Assembly (NCBI RefSeq): GCF_003054705.1
Contig: NZ_QAYX01000022.1
Coordinates: 186,001 to 250,000 of the forward strand
Reading direction: 5' to 3'
DNA length: 64,000 nucleotides
Source of the DNA: Opitutus sp. ER46
GTDB lineage: Bacteria; Verrucomicrobiota; Verrucomicrobiia; Opitutales; Opitutaceae
The translations under genes and the position numbers were made by a program. The notes under the pieces were generated by a model that saw only the letters and a program-made list of their open reading frames with translations, searched no databases and was not told the origin of the DNA. This document shows positions 1 to 9,385 of the stretch, in pieces. Within the stretch, counting starts at the first letter, position 1. Every line of letters starts with the position of its first letter.

Positions 1-458
1 GCCACGAAAAACTCCGGCGTCAGCTCGCCGATCGGCACCTCAAACATCTGCTTCGTCTTGGCGTGTTCGTAGCGGTTGCGCAGGCCGTCGCTCGACTTGC
101 CGCGCGGCCGCAGCGTCTTCTTGCGCTCCAGCATCAGCGCCAGGAACTGCAGCAGGCGTGTGTTCTCCGGCGTCGGCTCCGTGGTCGGATCCGCCAGGGT
201 CGCAAACAGATTTTCCGCCGTCAGCTTCAGCGCCCGGTCGTTGTTCTCGCCCGCCTTGCGCGGCTTGTACGCCTGCACCCAGCGGCACGCGATAAACCCC
301 TCCGGCGCAAAGTTCGCGGTATGCTGCTCGAGCACATCGTAGCGCACGATGTCCAGGTTCGCCGCGCGCACCAGAAAGCTCGCGACCCGCCCGCCTTCAA
401 CAAACGGCTCGCCCGAGACGAAGCACGTTTTCGCCAGCGGCTGCAGATTCATTTCCAT
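1..458 (-). CDS. Conserved hypothetical protein, 3' part cut by window edge
   Basis: The frame is open from an ATG at 458 (second ATG at 452) to the left edge, giving about 152 residues without a stop. The N-terminus reads MEMNLQPLAKTCFVSGEPF and is followed by a segment with Cys-Arg-Trp and a Lys/Arg-rich stretch. I see no signal peptide, membrane segment or known catalytic motif. Codon use looks like that of neighbouring genes, and no competing long frame on the other strand makes sense as protein. It is divergent from the metallophosphatase at 511, so the 52 bases between them probably hold both promoters. I do not recognise the family and assign no function. Confidence 0.7.
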   Translation of the reverse strand, partial: MEMNLQPLAKTCFVSGEPFVEGGRVASFLVRAANLDIVRYDVLEQHTANFAPEGFIACRWVQAYKPRKAGENNDRALKLTAENLFATLADPTTEPTPENTRLLQFLALMLERKKTLRPRGKSSDGLRNRYEHAKTKQMFEVPIGELTPEFFV

Positions 459-510
459 AGGCTTTCTTGTTTACTGGGCGAGATGCCGGACGCTAGCTCT
501 TTCCCGCCGC

Positions 511-1170
511 ATGAATGGGAGACTCATCGCCATCGGTGACATCCACGGCTGTCACCTCGAATTTGCCGATCTTCTCTCGCGCCTCGCCCTGAGCCGCGGC
601 GACCGCCTCGTGCTGCTTGGCGACCTCATCAACCGCGGCCCCGACAGCCGCAAGGTCATCGATCTCGCCCGCGAGGCCGGCGCGCTCGCACTGATGGGCA
701 ATCACGAACTGCGGCTCCTCAAGTATCGTCGCACCGGTGACAAGCGGTACGTGAAGGACACCGACCTCGAGACGTTCAAGCTGCTGCGCCCGGCCGACTG
801 GGAGTTTCTCGCCGGCATGGCGCTGACGTACCACGAGCCCGATCTCAACACCGTGTTCGTCCACGGCGGTTTCCTGCCCGACCAACCATGGGAGAAGCAG
901 CCGGCTGAGGTGGTGACGCGGGTGCAAGTCATTGACCAGGACGGCCGCCCCGCCAAACGCGCCGAGCGACCCGATGCCCCCATGTGGGCCGACCTGTGGA
1001 GCGGCCCGCCGTTCGTCATCTACGGCCACACGCCGCGCGAAGAGGTCTACAAACTCAAGTGGTCGCTTGGCCTGGACACCGGCTGCGTCGTCGGCGGCCA
1101 CCTCACGGCGTACATCCTCCCAGAAAAACGTTTCGTTCAGGTGAAAGCCCGCCAACGGTACTGGCCATGA
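511..1170 (+). CDS. Calcineurin-like metallophosphatase (ApaH/PrpE-like)
   Basis: This 219-residue protein carries the full metallophosphatase motif set: GDIHG (residues 9-13), GDLINRGPDS (37-46), GNHE (63-66), a VHGG motif and a C-terminal YGHTP. These residues bind two metal ions in serine/threonine phosphatases and diadenosine tetraphosphatases. The substrate cannot be told from sequence. The ATG at 511 is chosen because it lies eight residues before the first motif, and the longer frame upstream looks non-coding and overlaps the divergent gene. Its TGA overlaps the ATG of the next gene by four bases (ATGA), so the two are likely co-translated. Cytoplasmic; no signal peptide. Confidence 0.88.
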   Translation: MNGRLIAIGDIHGCHLEFADLLSRLALSRGDRLVLLGDLINRGPDSRKVIDLAREAGALALMGNHELRLLKYRRTGDKRYVKDTDLETFKLLRPADWEFLAGMALTYHEPDLNTVFVHGGFLPDQPWEKQPAEVVTRVQVIDQDGRPAKRAERPDAPMWADLWSGPPFVIYGHTPREEVYKLKWSLGLDTGCVVGGHLTAYILPEKRFVQVKARQRYWP

Positions 1171-1766
1171 CGACGCCCTCCTCGGACTCCCCGAATTCCG
1201 CCGCCGCAACCACCGATGCCGCGCTCGCCGACACGCTGCTCATGTGCGTGGATATGCAGCCGGTTTTCGTTCGCGCCGTGGCCGAGGGAACCAGCATCCA
1301 GAAGCGCTGCGCATTCGCCCTCGCCGCCGCCCGCGGTCTCGGCATGCCGATCATATTCACCGAGCAGGTGCCCGACAAACTCGGCGCCACCGATCCCGCC
1401 TTGCGCGCGCTTGCGCCCGACGCGCCGGTGTATCCGAAACGCACCTTCTCCGTCCTCGCCGACGCCGCCACCCGCGACGCCATCCTCGCCGACGGCAAGG
1501 TCCAGCATCTACTGCTCTGCGGCATCGAGACCTCGGTGTGCGTCTACCAGACCGCGCTCGCCGCCCGCGAACACGGCCTGGAGGTTACGATTCTCAGCGA
1601 CGCCGTGAGCGCGCGTCGACCCGACGACGCTCGTGCCTGCCTCGAGGCGCTTGCCCGCGCCGGGGTGCACGTACTGCCGTCGGAAACGATCTTCTACGCT
1701 GTGCTCCACGACGTGAAGCACCCCTTCTTCAAGGCGTACACCCAGCTGGTGAAGGCGGCCTCCTGA
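1167..1766 (+). CDS. Isochorismatase-family cysteine hydrolase
   Basis: This 199-residue protein has the family's Asp-Lys-Cys triad: Asp29 in CVDMQ, Lys91 in YPKRTFS and Cys125 in CGIETSVCV. Family members hydrolyse isochorismate, nicotinamide or related amides. The central CGIETSVCV context matches the YcaC/nicotinamidase-like branch, but the substrate is not determined. The start at 1167 overlaps the upstream stop by four bases, indicating an operon with the metallophosphatase. The first ~20 residues are a low-complexity Ser/Ala/Thr tail typical of a poorly conserved N-terminus. Cytoplasmic. Confidence 0.88.
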   Translation: MTTPSSDSPNSAAATTDAALADTLLMCVDMQPVFVRAVAEGTSIQKRCAFALAAARGLGMPIIFTEQVPDKLGATDPALRALAPDAPVYPKRTFSVLADAATRDAILADGKVQHLLLCGIETSVCVYQTALAAREHGLEVTILSDAVSARRPDDARACLEALARAGVHVLPSETIFYAVLHDVKHPFFKAYTQLVKAAS

Positions 1767-1828
1767 GCCTCTGGCCGGGATTACGGTTGCCGCCGCCGGG
1801 GCGCGTAGGCTTGGCTTCGGCCCGAATC

Positions 1829-2869
1829 ATGGCCGACGACGTCTCCCTCCTGCTCGTCCGCGAGTTGAAGGCATTCGATGCCTCCTCGCACGGGCGCCCG
1901 TTCTCCAGTCTCCTCGTCCTCAAGCGGCTCGCCGCGAAGACCGCATCCAACGGCAATCCGTTCTGCAGCCTCGAGCTCGGCGACCGCACCGGCTCATTCA
2001 CGTGCACCGTGTTCGGCGACAGCCCCGTTTTCGAGATACTGCGCAACGCCGGCGAGGGCGCGGTGGTCCGCGTCGAGGGCAAGGTTGAGTTCTACCAGGG
2101 CCGCTTCTCACCGCGGCTGGCGAAGGTCGTCGCCCTCGCCGAGACCGAGCTCGGCGCGCCCGGCCTGCTCGAAAATCTGGTCGAGGTCGCGCCCGAGGAC
2201 CACGAGGGCATGTGGACTGAGATCCAGGCGTTCATCGACGGCATCAAGCACGACGCCCTGCGGATGACCGTGCGCACCGTGTTCGAAGAGGTCGGCGAGG
2301 CATTCCGCTGGACGCCCGCCGCCGTCAGCATGCACCACGCGTACCGGCACGGCCTGCTGGAGCACACCACCCACATGGCGCGTGCCTGCCACGCCTTGCT
2401 TCCGCTTTATCCGCAGGTCGACCCCGATCTCGCGATGGCCGGCATCCTCCTGCACGACACCGGCAAGACCATCGAGTACGAGGGCACTCTCGCCACTCGC
2501 CGCAGCCGCCGCGGCATCCTGCAGGGCCACGTCGTTCTGGGCTACCAACTCGCCCGCAAGGCCGGCATCAAGGCCCACCTCGACCCCGAGCGTCTCGAGC
2601 GGCTCGAGCACATCATTCTCTCGCACCAGGGTGAGCCCGAATGGGGCGCGGCCGTCTACGCCGCCACGCCCGAGGCCGTCTTCGTGTCGATGATCGACAA
2701 CCTCGACGCCAAGATGGGCATGGTCCAGCGCGCCCTCCGCCAGGCCGGCGAAGCCGACGAGTTCTCCGAACGCCTGCCAGGCCTCAGCACCACCCTCCTC
2801 ACGCGCAAGATCCCGGCCGCAGCTTCCATTCCCCCACCCGCGCCCGCTTCCGAGCCGCCGTCTGCCTAG
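1829..2869 (+). CDS. YhaM-like OB-fold/HD-domain 3'-5' exoribonuclease
   Basis: The 346-residue product starts with an OB-fold (about residues 25-110: LELGDRTGSF, VVRVEGKVEFYQGRF). This is followed by an HD metal-dependent phosphohydrolase domain with His174/His179 (HGLLEHT) and the His209-Asp210 pair in LLHDTGKT. That order and length match YhaM-type 3'-5' exoribonucleases, which trim RNA and sometimes single-stranded DNA. The last ~25 residues are a Pro/Ala-rich tail. The ATG at 1829 is the first one giving a sensible N-terminus; the frame upstream is a shadow of the isochorismatase gene. The family call is firm; the exact substrate is inferred. Confidence 0.85.
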   Translation: MADDVSLLLVRELKAFDASSHGRPFSSLLVLKRLAAKTASNGNPFCSLELGDRTGSFTCTVFGDSPVFEILRNAGEGAVVRVEGKVEFYQGRFSPRLAKVVALAETELGAPGLLENLVEVAPEDHEGMWTEIQAFIDGIKHDALRMTVRTVFEEVGEAFRWTPAAVSMHHAYRHGLLEHTTHMARACHALLPLYPQVDPDLAMAGILLHDTGKTIEYEGTLATRRSRRGILQGHVVLGYQLARKAGIKAHLDPERLERLEHIILSHQGEPEWGAAVYAATPEAVFVSMIDNLDAKMGMVQRALRQAGEADEFSERLPGLSTTLLTRKIPAAASIPPPAPASEPPSA

Positions 2870-3049
2870 GCGGTCCCCGCAGTCCTTTTCCCACTCTGCC
2901 GCCGCCATTCTTGAGGGGCCAGGGGCCTGTTCTCGTCGTCGCGTGAGGCACTCGGCGCCAAGCGACGGCGATTGAATTCACACGGGCCAAATTGCCGTTC
3001 GCGCCAACGCCAGCATACTACGGGTCCACCCGCGCTTGATCCTATCCCC

Positions 3050-4846
3050 GTGGCCCCACCGATCTCCACCTTCCCGCCGCCTGCGGATCCTCTCACCAAC
3101 TCGATTCTTCAGGAACTGGAGCAAGCTCGGCTCGAGGGCCTTCGGGTCTGCCACCGCCTCCGCGAGCAAGCAGCGGTCAATCCCTCGGTCGGCGAGGACG
3201 CCCGCCAGGTGGAGGCGTTGCTGACGCGCGTGACGCATATCGCGGCACAGGTTCGCGAAGGAGTCTTCCCAGCCGTTCCACCCAAAGACCAGGACCCGCA
3301 GTTCCGCCATATTTTCGACGCCGTGCCCGGCATGATTTGTGTGCTTAACGCCAAGGGGGAGGTGGAGCTGCTCAATGCGCGCGTCCTGGAGTATTTCGGC
3401 CGCTCCCTCGAGGAGCTGAAGAACTGGGCGCTGCTTGACGCCGTCCACCCGGACGACGTGAGCGGTGTGATCGAGGCGTGGCGGCACTCCGTCGCCACGG
3501 GCGAGCCATTCGATCGCGAGCAGCGGCAGCGCCGCGCAGACGGCGTCTACCGCTGGCAGCATTCTCGCGCCGAGCCGGTCCGGGATGAACTCGGGCGGGT
3601 TGCCGCCTGGTACATGCTGATCACCGATATCGACGATCTGCGGCAAACCGCCGATGCCCTGCGTCGGTCGGAGCAGTCGGCCCGCAGCCAGAGCAGCGCC
3701 TTGCGGCGCATTCTCGACGCGCTCGCGCACGAATCATCGGTGGACCGGATCGTCGAACACATGCTGGCGACGATCACCGAGCAGCTGCATGCCCACAGCT
3801 GCAGCGTATGGTCCCGGGATACCGATACCGGACTGCTCCACTTCGCGTTCTCCTCCGGCACGCAGGGCTTCCGGACGCGGGCCGACGTCAGGTGCACCAA
3901 GACATTTTCGTCGGAACGCGGCACGGAACTCTGGCCGGGCGTCGATCTCTTCCAGGCCGGCTCGCCTCAGGTGGTCGAAGACATCCGAAACATGCCGGAT
4001 TTTCCATGGCGCTCCGACCTCCTCGCCCAGGGTATCGTCACGGTGCTGGTGATTCCGATGGTCATCGCGAGCGAGGTGCGAGGGATCCTGGGCATCCGAT
4101 TCGACCAGAAGCGGTCGCTCCGGCCCGAGGAAATCCAGCTCGCCCAACTCCTTGCCAATCAGGCGATGCTCGCCATGCAGCTCAGCCGGATTTCCGCCGA
4201 GAATCGGCAGACTGCAGTCCTGGCGGAGCGGAATCGGATGGCCCGTGACATGCATGACACGCTCGCGCAGGGATTCACCGGCATCATCGTGCAACTGGAG
4301 GCGGCCGCCGATGCCACTTCGCGCGGGTTGTCTGCCGCGGCCGCCGACCATGTCGCCCGCGCCGGCGGTCTTGCTCGCGATAGTCTCAAGGACGCCCGGC
4401 GGTCCGTGCAGGCCCTGCGCCCCCAGGCGCTCGAGCAGCAGGATTTCAGCGCGGCCCTGCGCGAAATGGTCCAAAAGCTGACTGCGCGCACCACCCTGCA
4501 GCCGCGGATCGAGGTCTCCGGTACTCCGCGGACGCTGGCCGTCACGCACGAAGACAATCTACTCCGAATCAGCCAGGAGGTCCTCACCAACGCTCTTCGC
4601 CATGCGCAAGCGACCGATTTCTCCGTCCGCCTGGCATTCACCGACCAGGAGCTGTCTCTTGAGCTACGCGACAATGGCCGCGGTTTCGATCTGGCCCAGC
4701 GCAGCGAGGGCCTTGGGCTGCTCGGCATCAGGGAGCGAACGGAGCAAATCGGCGGGACGTTGACCATCACGACCGCTGTCGGCCAAGGCACCATCACGCG
4801 AATCGTTCTGCCGCTCGCGCCGTCGCTCGCTCGAGCCACCCCATGA
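3050..4846 (+). CDS. PAS-GAF sensor histidine kinase, NarX/DegS type
   Basis: This is a soluble sensor kinase of about 598 residues. It has a PAS domain (starting FDAVPGMICVLNAKG), a GAF domain, a HisKA_3 dimerisation region with the phospho-acceptor His402 in ARDMHDTLAQG, and a HATPase domain ending with GLGLLGIRER. HisKA_3 kinases pair with NarL-type regulators, and one follows directly with a 4-base ATGA overlap. There is no membrane segment, so it senses a cytoplasmic or diffusible signal; the GAF ligand is unknown. The start is uncertain. I use the GTG at 3050; a TTG at 2972 would add 26 residues that look non-coding, and neither has a clear ribosome binding site. Confidence 0.88.
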   Translation: MAPPISTFPPPADPLTNSILQELEQARLEGLRVCHRLREQAAVNPSVGEDARQVEALLTRVTHIAAQVREGVFPAVPPKDQDPQFRHIFDAVPGMICVLNAKGEVELLNARVLEYFGRSLEELKNWALLDAVHPDDVSGVIEAWRHSVATGEPFDREQRQRRADGVYRWQHSRAEPVRDELGRVAAWYMLITDIDDLRQTADALRRSEQSARSQSSALRRILDALAHESSVDRIVEHMLATITEQLHAHSCSVWSRDTDTGLLHFAFSSGTQGFRTRADVRCTKTFSSERGTELWPGVDLFQAGSPQVVEDIRNMPDFPWRSDLLAQGIVTVLVIPMVIASEVRGILGIRFDQKRSLRPEEIQLAQLLANQAMLAMQLSRISAENRQTAVLAERNRMARDMHDTLAQGFTGIIVQLEAAADATSRGLSAAAADHVARAGGLARDSLKDARRSVQALRPQALEQQDFSAALREMVQKLTARTTLQPRIEVSGTPRTLAVTHEDNLLRISQEVLTNALRHAQATDFSVRLAFTDQELSLELRDNGRGFDLAQRSEGLGLLGIRERTEQIGGTLTITTAVGQGTITRIVLPLAPSLARATP

Positions 4847-5505
4847 ATCGCCCCGCTGCCATGCATCCGGTCGCCACGTCCACCGCGCCATCGATCCGCG
4901 TCCTCGTGGCCGACGATCACGTCACCGTCCGGGAGGGGCTGGTCGCGATTATCGGACGCCAGCCCGACATGACGGTGGTCGCCGAGGCTGCGAATGGCCG
5001 CGAAGCCGTGACGCTGTGGGCGCGGCACCGCCCCGATCTCACCTTGCTCGACCTCCAGATGCCCCTCCTCGATGGGGTGCGCGCACTCGAGGAAATCCGC
5101 CAGCTGGATGCCAACGCCCGAGCGGTCATGCTCACCACGTTCGACACCGACGCTGACATTGCCCGCGCGATCAAAGCCGGGGCCCGCGGTTACCTGCTGA
5201 AAGACGCGCCGCGCGAAGAACTGCTCGCCGGAATTCGAAAGGTGCACGCGGGGGAGACGTCAATTGGACCGGCTATCGTCGCGAAGCTCGTCGCGGGCAT
5301 CAGCCATGAGGCGCTCACCCGACGCGAACAGGAGGTCCTCGCCCTGCTTGCCCGCGGCAAGAGCAACAAGGAGATTGGGACGGACCTCTTCATCAGCGAA
5401 ACCACGGTGAAGTCGCACCTCCGCGGCATCTTCACCAAGCTGAACGTCCTGAGTCGCACCGAAGCCATCGCCGCCGCCAGCCGGCGGGGCCTCGTGCAAA
5501 TCTGA
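4843..5505 (+). CDS. NarL/FixJ-family response regulator
   Basis: This 220-residue protein has an N-terminal receiver (VLVADDHVTVREGL; phospho-acceptor Asp70 in LLDLQMPLLDG; conserved Lys in YLLKD) and a C-terminal LuxR-type helix-turn-helix (LTRREQEVLALLARGKSNKEI, then SETTVKSHL). It is the cognate partner of the kinase immediately upstream, with which it shares a 4-base start/stop overlap. Phosphorylation should control DNA binding as a dimer. Targets are unknown. The oxidoreductase genes downstream (5710-9257) are possible targets from position only. Confidence 0.94.
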   Translation: MNRPAAMHPVATSTAPSIRVLVADDHVTVREGLVAIIGRQPDMTVVAEAANGREAVTLWARHRPDLTLLDLQMPLLDGVRALEEIRQLDANARAVMLTTFDTDADIARAIKAGARGYLLKDAPREELLAGIRKVHAGETSIGPAIVAKLVAGISHEALTRREQEVLALLARGKSNKEIGTDLFISETTVKSHLRGIFTKLNVLSRTEAIAAASRRGLVQI

Positions 5506-5709
5506 ATGCGCATCGCTCTCGGGATCCGCGTCGCCGCCACCAGCGGCACCACTGGCCGATAACCCCGGAGCGCCGCGTTCTCCTGCGAAAGGAGGACCCG
5601 GGATTCCCTCTTTGGGACCGCCGAGAATTCCTCCGCACGGCCAATGGTGCCGGTTCGGGACCGTCGGTATAGTCGCCGTCCTTCCCCGTCGCGACGCCAC
5701 TCTCACCCT

Positions 5710-7170
5710 ATGGACGCCATCGAATCCGTTCCCACTACCCCAGAGACCTACGATCTGCTCGTCCTGGGCAGCGGCGAAGCAGGCAAATATCTCGCCTGGA
5801 CGATGGCCAGAAAGGGACTCAAGACCGCCGTCGTGGAACGCCGCTACATCGGCGGTTCCTGCCCCAACATCGCGTGCCTCCCGACCAAGAATCTGATCCA
5901 CAGCGCGAAGATCGCCTCGCTGTTCACGCGTCGGCACGAGTTCGGCCTCTCGACCGACCACGCAAAAATCAACATGCCCGCAGTGCGGGAGCGGATCCGG
6001 CGCATGGTGTTGGAACTCGTCGAGCTCCACCGCGCCAATTTCGAGGCCAGCGGTACGGAGCTCATCATGGGCACCGGCCGCTTCGTCGGCGAACGGACGC
6101 TCGCCGTCGCCTTGTCGGGCGGTGGCGAACGAAGGTTACAGGCCAGCAACGTCGTCATCAGCACCGGCAGTCGCGCCACGATCGCTGCCATTCCCGGGCT
6201 TCCGGAGGCTCAGCCATTGACGCACATCGAGGCGCTCGAACTCGATGTCGTGCCGCCGCATCTCGTGATCCTCGGCGGCGGTTATGCGGGACTCGAGTTT
6301 GCCCAAGCCATGCGGCGCCTCGGCAGCAAGGTCACGGTCGTCGAGCGGAATGACCGCCTCGCCCACCGGGAGGATGGCGACGTCTCCGATGCGTTCCATG
6401 CGCTCTTCCGTGATGACGGGATCGAGGTGCTCACGGGCGCGACGGTCGTTCGCGTCGAGGGAATATCCGGACGAGGTGTGACCCTCCACATCGTCCGGGC
6501 GGACGCGGAGATGAGAGTAACCGGCTCCCATCTTTTGGTTGCCGCGGGCCGGACGCCCAACACCAGCGACCTCGGTCTGGCCCGCGCCGGCGTCGAAATC
6601 ACCCCACACGGTTTTGTGAAGGTCAACGAGCGGCTCGAGACGACCGCGTCGGGCGTGTGGGCCGTCGGAGACTGCGCCGGCAGCCCCCATTTCACCCATG
6701 TGGCTTTCGACGATTTCCGGGTCGTGCGCGACAACCTCTCGGGCGGCGCTCGGGTGACGACCGCGCGGCTGGTGCCATCCTGCGTGTTCACGGATCCTCA
6801 GTTCGCGCGCATTGGCCTCAACGAAACCGAGGCCCACGCCCGCGGCATCGCTTATCGCGTGGCCAAACTGCCCATGGCGGCGGTCCTTCGTACCCGCACC
6901 CTGTCCGCATCGCGGGGCTTTCTCAAAGCCCTACTCGAGCCGGTAACGGATCGCATCCTGGGCTTTGCCGCGTTCGGTGTGGACGCAGGTGAAATGCTGG
7001 CCGCCGTGCAGGTGGCCATGATGGCGGACCTTCCATTCACCCGGCTGCGGGACTCCATCTTCGCCCATCCCACGCTCAGCGAAGGCCTCGTCATGTTGTT
7101 CGCCGCGGTGCCCGCCGCGACAGAGCCCGCGCCGAGAAAGGACGGTACCGCGTCCTCGGCGGCGCGGTAA
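5710..7170 (+). CDS. FAD-dependent pyridine nucleotide-disulfide oxidoreductase (mercuric-reductase-like)
   Basis: This 486-residue flavoprotein has an N-terminal FAD-binding motif (LVLGSGEAGKYLAW), a redox-active Cys51-x4-Cys56 pair in GGSCPNIACLPTKN, a second dinucleotide fold (VILGGGYAGLEFAQ), the FAD-closing VWAVGDCAG motif and a C-terminal dimerisation domain. This is the class I disulfide reductase architecture (dihydrolipoamide dehydrogenase, glutathione and mercuric reductases). It lacks the N-terminal heavy-metal domain and the C-terminal Cys pair of true MerA, so mercury reduction is not supported. The physiological disulfide is unknown. ATG 5710 is chosen since the FAD motif begins 17 residues later. 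Confidence 0.88.
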   Translation: MDAIESVPTTPETYDLLVLGSGEAGKYLAWTMARKGLKTAVVERRYIGGSCPNIACLPTKNLIHSAKIASLFTRRHEFGLSTDHAKINMPAVRERIRRMVLELVELHRANFEASGTELIMGTGRFVGERTLAVALSGGGERRLQASNVVISTGSRATIAAIPGLPEAQPLTHIEALELDVVPPHLVILGGGYAGLEFAQAMRRLGSKVTVVERNDRLAHREDGDVSDAFHALFRDDGIEVLTGATVVRVEGISGRGVTLHIVRADAEMRVTGSHLLVAAGRTPNTSDLGLARAGVEITPHGFVKVNERLETTASGVWAVGDCAGSPHFTHVAFDDFRVVRDNLSGGARVTTARLVPSCVFTDPQFARIGLNETEAHARGIAYRVAKLPMAAVLRTRTLSASRGFLKALLEPVTDRILGFAAFGVDAGEMLAAVQVAMMADLPFTRLRDSIFAHPTLSEGLVMLFAAVPAATEPAPRKDGTASSAAR

Positions 7171-7268
7171 ACGGCGACGTGAGCGGAGGGTCGTTACCGA
7201 AATCCGGCCTCCGGAATTTTCCCCGCGACCCGACGCATCGTCACAACCGGCCGACCTTCATTCCCAAT

Positions 7269-8135
7269 ATGCACCAATCCAAAGTCTGGCTCGTAACAGG
7301 AAGCGCCAGCGGCCTCGGCCGCTTTATCGCGGAGGCTGTCCTCCAGTCCGGTGATCGCCTGGTGGCGACCGCACGTGAGCCGCTTCGTTTACACGACCTC
7401 GCCGAACAGTACGGCCCCCAGATTCGCGTTGCGCCACTCGACGTGGTCGATGGTGCGGCGGCGAACGCCGCCGTGCAGTTGGCCCGTTCGGCCTTTGGCC
7501 GGCTTGACGTCGTTGTGAATAACGCGGGCTACGGCGATACCTCGCCGTTTGAACAGATGAGCGCGCCGCGATTTGCGGCCGTGATCGACACCAACCTCTT
7601 CGGGGTCGTCAACGTGACGCGCGCCGCATTGCCGATCATGCGACAGCAACGGAGCGGCTGCATCCTGCAGATTTCATCGGTCGGAGGCCGGCTCAGCAGC
7701 CCAGGCAACGCCGCCTACCATGCCGCCAAATGGGCCGTGGGCGGATTCACCGAGGCTCTCGCCCAGGAGGTGGCGCCCTTCGGTGTCCGCGTGTGTGCGC
7801 TCGAACCTGGCGGCATGCGCACCAGCTGGGGTCTCCGCGCCAACCGCGAAATTCCTTCCCTGTTGCCGGAGTACGAGCCCTCGGTCGGTGCTTTCATCAA
7901 GGCCGTCGCACCCGTCTGGGGTAACGAAAACAGCGATCCCGCCAAAGTCGCCCAGGTCATTTTGCGCCTGGCGGACATGGACCGTCTTCCCGCGCACCTC
8001 TTGCTCGGCAGCGACGCTGTTCAATTTGCTGCCCAAGCCGAGGCCAGCCGTTCGGCGGACGCCAGCCGCTGGCGCGAACTAAGTGTATCCACCGACGCTG
8101 CGGGGGCACCTGCCCTGCCAAACGTCCGATTCTGA
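7269..8135 (+). CDS. Short-chain dehydrogenase/reductase (classical SDR)
   Basis: This 288-residue protein begins MHQSKVWLVTGSASGLG, giving the TGxxxGxG cofactor motif at residues 10-17. It contains NNAG and the catalytic Tyr150-x3-Lys154 pair in YHAAK with an upstream Ser-Ser. It most resembles the SDR group annotated as oxidoreductase YusZ-like/retinol-dehydrogenase-like (NADP-preferring, judging by the absence of an acidic residue after strand 2 and the presence of TAREP). The substrate is not determinable. ATG 7269 sits four residues before the first beta strand. It lies 98 bases after the flavoprotein gene and 84 before an MDR alcohol dehydrogenase, possibly in one transcript. Confidence 0.88.
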   Translation: MHQSKVWLVTGSASGLGRFIAEAVLQSGDRLVATAREPLRLHDLAEQYGPQIRVAPLDVVDGAAANAAVQLARSAFGRLDVVVNNAGYGDTSPFEQMSAPRFAAVIDTNLFGVVNVTRAALPIMRQQRSGCILQISSVGGRLSSPGNAAYHAAKWAVGGFTEALAQEVAPFGVRVCALEPGGMRTSWGLRANREIPSLLPEYEPSVGAFIKAVAPVWGNENSDPAKVAQVILRLADMDRLPAHLLLGSDAVQFAAQAEASRSADASRWRELSVSTDAAGAPALPNVRF

Positions 8136-8219
8136 ACCCGCGACGCGCACGTCGCCTGCCTGACCACGCGTCCGCCCGGCGCCCGTCTCCCCCACGCCTT
8201 TACCTCGCCCACACCTGCC

Positions 8220-9257
8220 ATGAAGATCGTCAGCTTCCGCCAGTCGCTTCCCATCACCGATCCCAATAGCTTCCTCGACCTTGCCGGGGACCCGCCTCGG
8301 CCGGGCCCTCGTGACCTGCTGGTTGAGGTGCACGCCATTTCCGTCAATCCCGTCGATGCCAAGATCCGGGCAGGCGGCGGCCCAGGACGTCCCGACGGGG
8401 AGCTGCAAATTCTCGGTTGGGACGCCGCGGGCGTGGTGAAGGCAGTTGGGGCGGAGGTGACGCTCTTCCGGCCGGGGGACGAAGTGTATTACGCCGGCTC
8501 GCTCGATCGCCCGGGTTCCTACGCGGAGTTACAATGCGTTGATGAACGGATCGTCGGGCGTCGACCCAGGAGCTTGGATTTCGCGGCGGCCGCCGCCCTT
8601 CCCCTCACGACGATCACCGCGTGGGAGTTGTTGTTTGACCGGCTCCGGATCCTCCCCGCCACCCCGGGCGCGTTACTGATTGTGGGCGGTGCGGGCGGCG
8701 TGGGCTCGATGGCGATCCAACTCGCCCGGCAACTCACCGGGTTGACGGTGATCGCCACGGCGTCCCGCCCGGAAACACGGCTTTGGTGCGAGCATATGGG
8801 CGCGCACCACGTCATTGACCATGGCCAGCCTCTAGCCGCACAGGTCCGCCGCGTGGCTCCAGACGGGGTGAACTACACCCTCGCGCTCACTCGGACCGAA
8901 GATCACTTCGAGCAGATCATCGCCGCGATGGCGCCGCAGGGAGCGATCGGCGTCATTGAAAACCCCTCTCGTCCCCTGGAGCTGACCTGGCTCAAACCCA
9001 AGAGCCTCGCGCTGCACTGGGAATTCATGTTCACACGGTCCCGGTATCAAACGCCGGACATGGCCGAGCAGGGCCGGCTCTTGAACGAGGTGGCGGCGTT
9101 GGTCGATGCGGGGCGGATCCAGACCACGATGCAGGCTAACTTCGGGCCCATCACCGCCGCCAATCTCCGCCAAGCGCATGCTCTCGTCGAGACAGGCCGA
9201 ACCATCGGAAAAATCGTGCTCGCCGGCTTCCCTCACGCCACGCCGCCGGAGACGTAA
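8220..9257 (+). CDS. Zinc-binding alcohol dehydrogenase family (MDR, quinone-oxidoreductase-like)
   Basis: This 345-residue protein has the medium-chain dehydrogenase layout: an N-terminal GroES-like domain (LLVEVHAISVNPVDAKIR, LGWDAAGVV) and a Rossmann domain with GGAGGVGSMAIQLAR. The catalytic zinc ligands of classical alcohol dehydrogenases are not evident. This places it with the ZADH/YhfP-like NADPH:quinone reductases and enoyl reductases that act on activated double bonds. The true substrate is unknown. The ATG at 8220 gives the standard family N-terminus (MKIVSFRQSLP). Confidence 0.88.
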   Translation: MKIVSFRQSLPITDPNSFLDLAGDPPRPGPRDLLVEVHAISVNPVDAKIRAGGGPGRPDGELQILGWDAAGVVKAVGAEVTLFRPGDEVYYAGSLDRPGSYAELQCVDERIVGRRPRSLDFAAAAALPLTTITAWELLFDRLRILPATPGALLIVGGAGGVGSMAIQLARQLTGLTVIATASRPETRLWCEHMGAHHVIDHGQPLAAQVRRVAPDGVNYTLALTRTEDHFEQIIAAMAPQGAIGVIENPSRPLELTWLKPKSLALHWEFMFTRSRYQTPDMAEQGRLLNEVAALVDAGRIQTTMQANFGPITAANLRQAHALVETGRTIGKIVLAGFPHATPPET

Positions 9258-9385
9258 GTGCGTCCCCGAAAGCCCAACCGGCGTCCAGTTCGTCAATACC
9301 GAGAACCGCCGCATCCTCGATGGGGCGAGGAAGGCGACGCTTTTCGTCTCGCCCACCGTCACCCTCTGCCCGCTATTTTCGGCGC

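Noticed and set aside
511-1170. ApaH (diadenosine tetraphosphatase)
   Set aside because: Motifs are shared with PrpE and Ser/Thr phosphatases, so the substrate cannot be fixed.
5580-5594. CTCCT/AGGAG hairpin before the flavoprotein gene
   Set aside because: Five base pairs only and no T-tract; could arise by chance.
5710-7170. Mercuric reductase MerA
   Set aside because: It lacks the N-terminal metal domain, the C-terminal Cys pair and any mer genes; only the general disulfide-reductase fold is supported.
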